Assembly (NCBI GenBank): GCA_903822375.1
Contig: CAIJOU010000933.1
Location: 1 to 13,489, forward strand
Direction of reading: 5' to 3'
DNA length: 13,489 bases
Source: Candidatus Hydrogenedentota bacterium
Lineage (GTDB): Bacteria > Hydrogenedentota > Hydrogenedentia > Hydrogenedentales > CAITNO01
In this document: positions 1 through 5,575 of the stretch, piece after piece
Layout: every line of letters starts with the position of its first letter
Numbering within the stretch: position 1 is the stretch's first letter
Notes under the pieces: model-generated
The model's input: only the letters and a program-made list of their open reading frames with translations
Database searches by the model: none
Told to the model about the DNA's origin: nothing
Program-made: the position numbers and the translations under genes

Positions 1-164
1 GTGACAACACCGTGATCGGCATTGGGGCCGTTGTCTCCGCCCGCACGCGCATCGGTGCCAACGTCATCATCGGTGTCGGCGCCTGCGTTGCCCGAAACAT
101 CCCTGACAATGCCGTCGTGGAAGGGCACAGCGGCCGCATTGCCGGCCAGCGCCGGCCCGTTTGA
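1..164 (+). CDS. Hexapeptide-repeat (left-handed beta-helix) acyltransferase, C-terminal end only
   Basis: This is a 5'-truncated reading frame; complete codons run from position 3 to the TGA at 162-164, giving 53 residues. The visible protein reads in six-residue turns (TVIGIG, AVVSAR, TRIGAN, VIIGVG, ACVARN), the I/V-G-x-x pattern of a left-handed parallel beta-helix. It ends in IPDNAVVEGHSGR. In NeuD-type and related sugar or serine O-acetyltransferases this position is normally a 'P..VVVGNPAR' cap, so GHSGR is a divergent version of that cap. By family it would transfer an acetyl group from acetyl-CoA to a sugar or amino sugar in the cytoplasm. The substrate cannot be inferred because the N-terminal domain is outside the window. 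It converges on the following minus-strand gene, with only six bases between the two stop codons. Confidence 0.8.
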   Translation, partial: DNTVIGIGAVVSARTRIGANVIIGVGACVARNIPDNAVVEGHSGRIAGQRRPV

Positions 165-170
165 GGCGGG

Positions 171-1019
171 TCAGGCGAACCAGGCGCCAAGCAGTGCGGC
201 GGTCTCTTTCGGCTGTTCCTGGGGAATGAAGTGTCCGGCCTTCTCAAGAATTTCCAGCCGCGAACCCGGTGTCTCCCGGTGCTGCTCACGGACATAGCTC
301 AGCATATAGCTTTGTTCTCCGGTTACCAGCAGCACGGGCACATTCAGTTCGCCCATGCGCCTCAGTACCGGTTCGGTGGACCAGGACCCGTAGAGGTGCG
401 CCTCCGTCGAACCGGGGCACTTCAGTTCAACGGATCCGTCCGGCAACTCCGTGAAGCCGTGTACGACATAGACCTCAAACGACTCCCCAGTCCATGTGCT
501 AAACGGAAACTTGCCGCCGAGCCGCGCGCGAACCGCGTCGCGCGAGTCAAAATGGCCTTTTCTGCGGCGCGCTATTTCGGCCATGGGGTTGAGTGGGGGA
601 AAGAAGGCGTCGGTTGCCAGGATGGCGTCAATGAGGGCGATTCTGCGAAAGAGACCGGGGCGGGCAAGCTGTGCAAGCGTCACGGCAACGGCGCCGCCGG
701 AGTGGCCGACCGCCATTGCCCCGTCGCCGAGACCCAGCCGTTCCACGACAGCAAGCACATCCGCGCCAAAGCAGTCCCAGTGGTAATGTTGCGCGCCCTG
801 CGGCTTGTCTGAATCGCCGTGCCCCCGAAGGTCCATGGCCAATATCCGCGCATGAACGGAAAGCCGGTCAATCACCGGGTCCCATATGCGCCCGAGCGTT
901 CCGGCACAGTGGCAGAAGAGCAGGGGAGAGCCGTCGCCGCCATAATCCCAGACCCGCAGGCGCACCCCGGTGGCGTCCACTTCCAAGGGTACGGGTTGAA
1001 GCATGCTCTCGCTAACCAT
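171..1019 (-). CDS. Alpha/beta hydrolase fold protein
   Basis: A 282-aa cytoplasmic protein with no signal peptide. It shows the alpha/beta hydrolase landmarks in order: an oxyanion-loop segment LLFCHCAG at about residues 33-40 (HC in place of the usual HG), AMDLRGHGDSD at 61-71, the nucleophile elbow GHSGG at 105-109 with Ser107, and the histidine segment AGHFIPQEQP at 261-270 with His263. After the strand VPVLLVTGE (227-235) the usual acid position reads QSYML. The triad acid may instead be Asp131, after the strand RRIALID, as in some family members. The ATG at 1017-1019 is preceded by GAGGA seven bases upstream, which supports this start. An esterase, lactonase or C-C hydrolase are all possible and the substrate is unknown. 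It lies about 200 bp downstream of the rpoN-Dabb pair on the same strand and may have its own promoter. Confidence 0.85.
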   Translation of the reverse strand: MVSESMLQPVPLEVDATGVRLRVWDYGGDGSPLLFCHCAGTLGRIWDPVIDRLSVHARILAMDLRGHGDSDKPQGAQHYHWDCFGADVLAVVERLGLGDGAMAVGHSGGAVAVTLAQLARPGLFRRIALIDAILATDAFFPPLNPMAEIARRRKGHFDSRDAVRARLGGKFPFSTWTGESFEVYVVHGFTELPDGSVELKCPGSTEAHLYGSWSTEPVLRRMGELNVPVLLVTGEQSYMLSYVREQHRETPGSRLEILEKAGHFIPQEQPKETAALLGAWFA

Positions 1020-1115
1020 GCGGAATCCTCTTCTCCTGCGTCAGCACGCACCGGGTGCGCGGCGGACCTCTTTCATAGGCAACACCCTGGACGCACGCAT
1101 GAAATCCTGACGCCG

Positions 1116-1143
1116 GTAATAATCATGGTCGACCCGCCCGCAA
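1116..1143 (-). promoter_or_regulatory. Possible sigma-70-type promoter for the alpha/beta hydrolase gene
   Basis: On the minus strand, TTGCGG (1138-1143) and TATTAC (1116-1121) are separated by 16 bp, upstream of the hydrolase start at 1019. Both hexamers are imperfect, so this is a weak candidate. The 200-bp gap from 1020 to 1218 otherwise shows no convincing gene or T-tailed terminator. Confidence 0.25.
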
Positions 1144-1218
1144 TGTTGGACGATCATGGGCGTGGCCGGAGAGTGCGCTGTTTATCCGGAAGAAGGGGGA
1201 ATCTGATCCGTCGGCGCT

Positions 1219-1518
1219 TCAGAGTGCGTCGTAAATCTGCACACGGTTCCAGCAACCCGAAAATTCCCGAAGAAATTCCAGATGCAGCGGGTGCGACTGG
1301 TAAACGTCGTGGGCAGTCATGTCTTCCATGATCACGGTGAGGGCGAAATCGTAGTCCGTCACCAAGACCGGGCGGGCAGGCGAGTCGGCCGGCACGCCCA
1401 CATACATTTCCCGCACGACCGGAACGCCGCGGAGCGACTCAAGCCCCTCCCGAAATGCCTGCCGTTTGACATCGTCAATGTCGTCACGCAGCCAGAAGAA
1501 TACGCTGTGCACCAGCAT
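1219..1518 (-). CDS. Dabb-family (stress-responsive alpha/beta barrel) protein
   Basis: A 99-aa protein matching the Dabb domain over its whole length. It starts MLVHSVFFWLRDD, has a central VTDYDFALTVIMED strand, and ends with HPLHLEFLREFSGCWNRVQIYD, the typical 'HP.H..f' plus C-terminal strand pattern. Dabb proteins are small dimeric ferredoxin-like barrels. Characterised relatives include plant stress proteins and some polyketide or olivetolic acid cyclases, but bacterial members mostly have no assigned reaction. The ATG lies 12 bp after the rpoN stop codon. Its Shine-Dalgarno TAGGAG includes the rpoN TAG stop itself, so expression is probably coupled to rpoN translation. The function is not known and a link to sigma-54 is only implied by position. 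Confidence 0.85.
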   Translation of the reverse strand: MLVHSVFFWLRDDIDDVKRQAFREGLESLRGVPVVREMYVGVPADSPARPVLVTDYDFALTVIMEDMTAHDVYQSHPLHLEFLREFSGCWNRVQIYDAL

Positions 1519-1530
1519 GTCGGGGTTCTC

Positions 1531-3048
1531 CTATTTGCCGAAGTGGCGGCGCCGTCCGCTTGTGGGTATGTCCATTTCCTCGCGGTACTTGGCCACAGTG
1601 CGCCGCGCAATTTCCAGTCCCTGTTTGTGCAGCAGGTCGGCAAGCGTCTGATCGCTGAGCGGCCTGCGTTTGTCTTCCGACTCGATCATTTGGCGTATCT
1701 GCGCCTGCACGGAACGGGCCGACTGCCCCTCGCCGTCGGCGGTCGCCAGCCCGGTCGAGAAGAAGCGCTTCATCTCGATTACCCCCTGGGGCGTCTGGAT
1801 GAATTTCCCGCTGACCGCGCGCGACATGGTGGATTCGTGAGCCCCAACCCGCTCGGCGATGTCCTTGAGCCGGAGCGGTTTGAGATACATTTCCCCCTTC
1901 TCGAGAAACTCCTCCTGCGTTTCCGCAATCACCTCGGCGGCCTTGATCAGCGTCTGTTCGCGCCGGCTCAGGTTCTTGAGCAGGGCTTCCGCCGCGCGGC
2001 GCTTTTCCTCCAGAAAGGAGCGCACCTCCTTGTCGGCCGACTTGCCCATGTAATGAACGTATTCATTGTTCCAGCGCACATGAAACTGGCGGTCCGAGGC
2101 GGGTACGGCCTCAAAACGCCGCACGCCCTCCATGCGGCGCTCTTCTGGCACCTCCTGGATGATGACCTCCGGCGTGACCGCCAGACTGGGCCCCGAGGAG
2201 AAGCGCCGGCCCGGACGCGGTTCCAGCATGGACACGCGCTCCGCGAGAGCCTCGGCCTGTTTCTCTGAAATGCGCATGGCCCGGGCAATAAGCGGGATGC
2301 GACGGTTCCCCAAATCCTCAAGATGGGTGCTGACCAGGGTCCTCAGATTCTTGTCCCCGGGGAATTCGGCGTCAATCTGCAAAAGCAGGCACTCGCGCAA
2401 ATCGGCGGCGCCCACCCCGCTCGGGTCGAAGGTCTTCACCAGGGCAAGGATCCGCTGAAGACGCTCGGGTGCGATGTTCACCTCGGACGCAAGCGCCTCA
2501 ATGTTGCCCCGGAAGTAGCCGTCATCGTCCAATGCGAGAATGACGGCCTCTCCTGCCAACAGGTCCTCCGCGTCATCCACCGTGGCGCGCAATTGGCTGA
2601 GCAGATGGGCCTGAAGGCTTTCCTCGCCCGTAATCGAATCCATCCGGTATTCCCAGGCCCCGAAAAGGTCTGGATTGGCGCTCAGGTCCCTGCCTTCCCG
2701 GAAGCGCTCATCACCGAAAGGGTCCACGTCCATGGTCCCGTCGCGAAAATCCAAGTCGGCGATGTGGCTCGCGTCACCGTTTTCGCCGTCACGGGAGAGA
2801 ATGTTTGCCTCCACCGTTTCCGCAAAACTGGCATCATTCGCGTCCTCCTCCGCCTTGGCCGACACCAGCGGAAGACCATCGTCGGGGGGGACAAGCTCAA
2901 GAAGGGGGTTCTGCTCCACTTCCGTTGCAAGGTACTCTTCCAGCTCCAAATTATTCATTTGCAGCAGGTTAAGACCCAGTATCTGCTGCTGGGTCAAAAT
3001 CAGGCGCTGCTCTTGGCGCTGGACTACTTGATGCTCTAACCGCAACAT
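1531..3048 (-). CDS. rpoN: RNA polymerase sigma-54 factor
   Basis: A 505-aa protein of normal family length. The N-terminal Gln/Leu-rich region I (QRQEQRLILTQQQILGLNLL) is the part that contacts activator ATPases. An acidic variable region II follows, then the core-binding region. The HTH/-12-recognition region contains the family signature HESTMSRAVSGKF, followed by QTPQGVIEMKRFFSTG. The C-terminal RpoN box ARRTVAKYRE (about residues 481-490) recognises the -24 element. The frame is open further upstream, but I choose the ATG at 3046-3048. It starts MLRLEHQ, in line with relatives, and has AAGGTG seven bases before it, whereas the longer version would run into the divergent promoter region. 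Sigma-54 directs transcription of genes controlled by enhancer-binding AAA+ activators. No such activator gene is in this window. Confidence 0.97.
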   Translation of the reverse strand: MLRLEHQVVQRQEQRLILTQQQILGLNLLQMNNLELEEYLATEVEQNPLLELVPPDDGLPLVSAKAEEDANDASFAETVEANILSRDGENGDASHIADLDFRDGTMDVDPFGDERFREGRDLSANPDLFGAWEYRMDSITGEESLQAHLLSQLRATVDDAEDLLAGEAVILALDDDGYFRGNIEALASEVNIAPERLQRILALVKTFDPSGVGAADLRECLLLQIDAEFPGDKNLRTLVSTHLEDLGNRRIPLIARAMRISEKQAEALAERVSMLEPRPGRRFSSGPSLAVTPEVIIQEVPEERRMEGVRRFEAVPASDRQFHVRWNNEYVHYMGKSADKEVRSFLEEKRRAAEALLKNLSRREQTLIKAAEVIAETQEEFLEKGEMYLKPLRLKDIAERVGAHESTMSRAVSGKFIQTPQGVIEMKRFFSTGLATADGEGQSARSVQAQIRQMIESEDKRRPLSDQTLADLLHKQGLEIARRTVAKYREEMDIPTSGRRRHFGK

Positions 3049-3062
3049 GGCACTACACCTTC

Positions 3063-3079
3063 TTGGCAATAACCATGCC
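3063..3079 (+). promoter_or_regulatory. Possible sigma-54 -24/-12 element
   Basis: On the plus strand TTGGCAATAACCATGC has GG and GC separated by ten bases. It matches TTGGCA of the -24 element fully and three of the four bases TTGC of the -12 element. It lies next to the rpoN -10 hexamer and points toward the metallo-hydrolase gene. Such partial matches occur by chance, so confidence is low. Confidence 0.25.
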
Positions 3080-3108
3080 GTTATATCACGCGACTTGACC
3101 AAAATCAA
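3080..3108 (-). promoter_or_regulatory. Probable sigma-70-type promoter of rpoN
   Basis: On the minus strand, TTGATT (3103-3108) and TATAAC (3080-3085) are spaced by exactly 17 bp, and the -10 is preceded by TGA (a TG-n extended -10). It sits about 32-60 bp before the rpoN ATG, giving a short leader. This is the best-matching promoter in the window. Confidence 0.6.
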
Positions 3109-3132
3109 CAGATGCCCGAAATCCCCAACATT

Positions 3133-3141
3133 TGCTATACT
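3133..3141 (+). promoter_or_regulatory. Possible extended -10 promoter for the yycJ-pocR cluster
   Basis: TGCTATACT (TG-n-TATACT) lies about 50 bp upstream of the GTG start at 3190. No good -35 hexamer stands 16-18 bp upstream (the sequence there is TGCCCG), so it would rely on the extended -10. It would drive the four-ORF plus-strand cluster. Confidence 0.4.
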
Positions 3142-3189
3142 TTCAGCCATGTGCTGAAGTCGTTGTTTTGGCCTTGGGAAGGTGAAATA

Positions 3190-3963
3190 GTGATAAAGTT
3201 TGCGTTACTGGGCAGCGGAAGCAGCGGAAACGCCACGCTGGTGACCGACGGAACCCATTCCGTCCTTATTGACAATGGGCTGAGCCTCAAACGTCTGGAG
3301 GAACGCCTTGCGGCGGTGGGCGTGAGCCCGTCGGAACTGAAAGGCGTTTTCGTGACCCACGAGCACGGGGACCACGTGGCCGGTTTGGGGGTTCTTTCGC
3401 GCCGGCACCGGGTGCCGGTGTTCCTGACCGAGGGAACGCGCGCGTCCTTGCCGCCCGGAGTCGGACAGATCGAACGGCTGGAGACGGTGGAGGCTGGAGA
3501 CACCGTATGCATCGGCGGACTCAGCATACAAAGTTTTTCCATTGCCCACGATGCCGCCGACCCGGTCAGCTATACGGTGACCAATGCATCGGCAAAACTC
3601 GGTTTTGCCACGGATTTTGGGCACACCTCGCACCTGGTGCGCACCCGTCTGGCCCATTCCCATGCACTGGTCATCGAATCCAACTATTGTCCCCACATGC
3701 TCCGCACCGGTTCGTATCCGCCCAAAATACAACAGCGCATCAGCAGCCGCAGCGGCCACATGTCCAATCACGACGCGGCCAAACTGCTTTCGGAACTGGC
3801 CCACGACGGGCTGAAACTGGTGGTTTTGGTGCATCTCAGCCGCGAAAACAATCTGCCCGCGCTCGCCTCGCGGCTGGCCCGCGAGGCCCTGCCGGGACAC
3901 CCCGCGGAAATCGTTGTGGCTCCGCCCGACGGCAGTTCGCGCCTGTTCGAGGTTGACGGATGA
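3190..3963 (+). CDS. YycJ/WalJ-like metallo-beta-lactamase-fold hydrolase
   Basis: A 257-aa protein starting at GTG 3190 (VIKFALLGSGSSGNATLV, the usual N-terminus of this family), with GGAAGGTG five bases upstream. An upstream in-frame ATG at 3112 would add 26 atypical residues lying in the promoter region. Metal-binding motifs are HEHGDH (residues 57-62), SIAHDAADP (His120), ATDFGHTS (Asp142), SGHMSN (His190) and VHLSRENN (His215), all characteristic of YycJ/WalJ and not of true beta-lactamases. The family motif usually reading ESNHD reads ESNYC at 164-168. WalJ has been connected to cell-division and envelope signalling in Firmicutes; the enzyme is thought to act on nucleic acid or phosphoester substrates, but its role here is open. 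It overlaps the following regulator gene by ATGA. Confidence 0.88.
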   Translation: MIKFALLGSGSSGNATLVTDGTHSVLIDNGLSLKRLEERLAAVGVSPSELKGVFVTHEHGDHVAGLGVLSRRHRVPVFLTEGTRASLPPGVGQIERLETVEAGDTVCIGGLSIQSFSIAHDAADPVSYTVTNASAKLGFATDFGHTSHLVRTRLAHSHALVIESNYCPHMLRTGSYPPKIQQRISSRSGHMSNHDAAKLLSELAHDGLKLVVLVHLSRENNLPALASRLAREALPGHPAEIVVAPPDGSSRLFEVDG

Positions 3964-5249
3964 GTCCCGGCCCGGAGTTCTTTGAACTCCCGGCGGTGCG
4001 CCGCATTTTGGAGCGCGCCGCGCTCGGTGCCGGGGTCCCCCTGAGCGTGCATCCCTTCGAGAACAACCGCGAGGGGGCTTTGGTGGCCAGTTGGGGGCGC
4101 TGCGAGGCCTGTGCCCATGTAAATGAGACTCCCCTTGGCGAGCGCGCGTGCCGCCAGTCACGGCGCACCGGGTCCATCCTCGCCACGGGCCAGGAGGCCC
4201 CCACCGCCTATCCCTGCCACATGGGCCTCGGCGTGGTGTCGATTGCGGCAACGGCGCTGCCGGGCTTTGTGCTCACTTTTGGCCCCTATTGCCCCGCATC
4301 AGAAACGCGGGGACTCGAACACGGCGTGCGTGCGGGCCTTTCCGAACTGCTCGGAGAAGAGGTTGCCGAACTGCCTTTTCCGCTGGACGACGTTCACCAG
4401 ACGCCCAAGGGCTCCGTCACTGCCGTGGCGGAATGGACCGCCGAGGCGCTGAACCGCGAGGTGGGGCATCTGAATGTGGACCCCGGGCAACCGGAGCACA
4501 CGCAGCAGAAGCCTGCGGTAAAACCGACTGTTCGGGCTGAGTCACGGCCCGTTCACGAGGAGATTGCCATTGCCCTGTCCGGCGGCGTGCATGGCCCCCT
4601 GCGGGAGTATCTTCGTGCCTGCCTTGCCGAGGCGGGGGAGCGGGCCTCGGCCGCCCGGCGCGGCAGTGCCGTGTCCATGGCGGTGTCGCGCCTCTTGGAA
4701 GTCTGCCACGGCGCGGGGGCCGAGCTTTCAGATGCATGGCTGGCCTTCGCCGATTTCGCGGTCAAAGCCCCGGGATATGACTCGGAACGCGTACTGGTCG
4801 ATGCGGCCGTGCGCGTGCTCTCCGCCGCGAAATGGCCCGCTACTTCCGACAGCGCCGCACCGGATTTACGGCGGCAACGAAAAGTCACTCAAAACGACAC
4901 AGAGCAAAACCCCGCCCCGGTACGCTTGAAGGATGCGGAGTTAAACCGAATCCTTCTGCCCCGCATTGAAGAGGGGGTGCACCTTTCCGTGGTTGCCCAA
5001 CTGCTCGGCGTCACGCCCAGCGCCATCACGCACCGGCTCCAACGCCGCTTCGGCCTGTCCTATTCGGAATACTTGGGACGCCTACGCGCGGAAAAGGCAA
5101 AAGAACTGCTGCGCCGGACCCGCTTGACCATCACCGAGGTCGCATCGCGCGTCGGCATCAGCGACCCAAGTAACCTGGGCCGGCTCTTCCGCCGTCACGT
5201 CGGCATGAGCCCCAACGAATACCGGTCCCTCCACGGGAGAAAACCATGA
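3960..5249 (+). CDS. PocR ligand-binding domain / AraC-type transcriptional regulator
   Basis: A 429-aa regulator. Residues about 5-145 form a PocR sensory domain with conserved cysteines (C48-E-A-C51, C64, and YPCHMGLG with C86) in the family pattern. A variable linker follows (about 170-200), then a helical segment (200-295) and a C-terminal AraC HTH pair (about 325-425) with helices HLSVVAQLLGVTPSAITHRL and TITEVASRVGISDPSNLGRLFRR. It ends with the typical GMSPNEYR. PocR of Salmonella responds to 1,2-propanediol; other members may bind other small molecules, so this ligand is unknown. The start ATG overlaps the previous stop (ATGA), implying translational coupling with the YycJ-like gene. 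The stop codon in turn overlaps another ATG. Confidence 0.92.
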   Translation: MSPGPEFFELPAVRRILERAALGAGVPLSVHPFENNREGALVASWGRCEACAHVNETPLGERACRQSRRTGSILATGQEAPTAYPCHMGLGVVSIAATALPGFVLTFGPYCPASETRGLEHGVRAGLSELLGEEVAELPFPLDDVHQTPKGSVTAVAEWTAEALNREVGHLNVDPGQPEHTQQKPAVKPTVRAESRPVHEEIAIALSGGVHGPLREYLRACLAEAGERASAARRGSAVSMAVSRLLEVCHGAGAELSDAWLAFADFAVKAPGYDSERVLVDAAVRVLSAAKWPATSDSAAPDLRRQRKVTQNDTEQNPAPVRLKDAELNRILLPRIEEGVHLSVVAQLLGVTPSAITHRLQRRFGLSYSEYLGRLRAEKAKELLRRTRLTITEVASRVGISDPSNLGRLFRRHVGMSPNEYRSLHGRKP

Positions 5250-5323
5250 ACACAACCAACCAACTTGTCCGGCCTCCCCGTAGAAGCGGCATCCTGCCGC
5301 TTTCTTCCAGGACTAAACCATGA
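5246..5323 (+). CDS. Possible 25-codon linking ORF
   Basis: This ORF starts on the ATGA overlapping the regulator's stop and ends on an ATGA overlapping the next ORF's start. GGGAG lies about seven bases upstream of its ATG. The 25-residue product (MNTTNQLVRPPRRSGILPLS...) is basic, shows no recognisable motif, and is read through the palindrome. It may only serve to carry ribosomes across to the next ORF, or may not be a functional gene at all. Confidence 0.2.
   Translation: MNTTNQLVRPPRRSGILPLSSRTKP
5284..5302. repeat. Perfect 8-bp hairpin, REP-like palindrome
   Basis: AAGCGGCA (5284-5291), a three-base loop TCC, and TGCCGCTT (5295-5302), followed by TCTT. It could act as a weak terminator or mRNA-processing hairpin. 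The compact GC palindrome also resembles dispersed REP-type repeats. No second copy is visible in this window, so dispersal cannot be judged here. Confidence 0.55.
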
Positions 5324-5484
5324 ATCCCTCGCCTTGGCTTGCCCGGTTGCGCCAGTGGTGGCTGCGTTTTCGCTGCCCCACCGAGTTTCTTTGCGACAAC
5401 TGCCGCTACGACCTTCCCTCCGCATGCCACCGTCCGCAGCGTCCCAATGCAGTGCGCTGTCCCGACTACAAGCCCCGAAGCTGA
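5320..5484 (+). CDS. 54-aa four-cysteine miniprotein, putative zinc-binding
   Basis: A short ORF with AGGA seven bases before the ATG. The N-terminal part is basic and tryptophan-rich (WLARLRQWWLRFR). The second half carries four cysteines as C-x2-C-x7-C-x10-C: CDNC, then SAC, then VRCPDY. The CxxC plus later cysteine pair suggests a structural zinc or metal site, and the sharp division into a basic amphipathic part and a Cys part argues for real coding. The ATG overlaps the preceding ORF by ATGA, so it is the last member of the plus-strand cluster. I do not recognise a named family. It could be a small regulatory or nucleic-acid-binding protein. Confidence 0.5.
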   Translation: MNPSPWLARLRQWWLRFRCPTEFLCDNCRYDLPSACHRPQRPNAVRCPDYKPRS

Positions 5485-5575
5485 ACCCTGCACAAGAAGC
5501 CCAACCGGTACGCCTGAATCTGCAGGAGACACCGATAGTCACACCACCCGGTGTACCCGACAATTGACCATTACC

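Larger units (their letters stand above)
5241..5324. repeat. 10-bp direct repeats (AAACCATGAA) bracketing a palindrome-bearing segment
   Basis: AAACCATGAA occurs at 5241-5250 and again at 5315-5324, an exact 10-bp match that stops at both edges. Each copy contains an ATGA stop/start overlap. The 64 bp between them contain the perfect hairpin described separately. Removing one repeat plus the 64 bp would place the 54-aa ORF's ATG directly on the regulator's stop codon. This arrangement looks like a small insertion with target duplication, or a local duplication. That origin is an inference. Confidence 0.6.

Noticed and set aside
131..158. GGCCGGC-type palindromes at the end of the acyltransferase gene
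   Set aside because: GC-rich codons at the C-terminus account for them; there is no T-tract and they lie within coding sequence.
231..812. Long plus-strand open frame opposite the alpha/beta hydrolase
   Set aside because: It is the complement of a gene with intact catalytic motifs; the translation shows no domain and is a high-GC shadow.
1153..1196. CCGGA/TCCGG inverted repeat after the Dabb gene as a possible terminator
   Set aside because: A five-base stem with a 14-base loop and no T-tract is too weak to call.
1282..2268. 328-codon plus-strand open frame across the Dabb gene and the 3' half of rpoN
   Set aside because: It is antisense to the RpoN HTH and RpoN-box regions and has no recognisable motif.
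3205..4251. 348-codon minus-strand open frame opposite the YycJ-like gene
   Set aside because: The plus strand carries clear metallo-hydrolase and PocR motifs; the minus-strand product has none.
5541..5554. Short hairpin ACACC/GGTGT between the miniprotein and the exported orphan
   Set aside because: It has only five base pairs and no T-tract, so it is not supported as a terminator.
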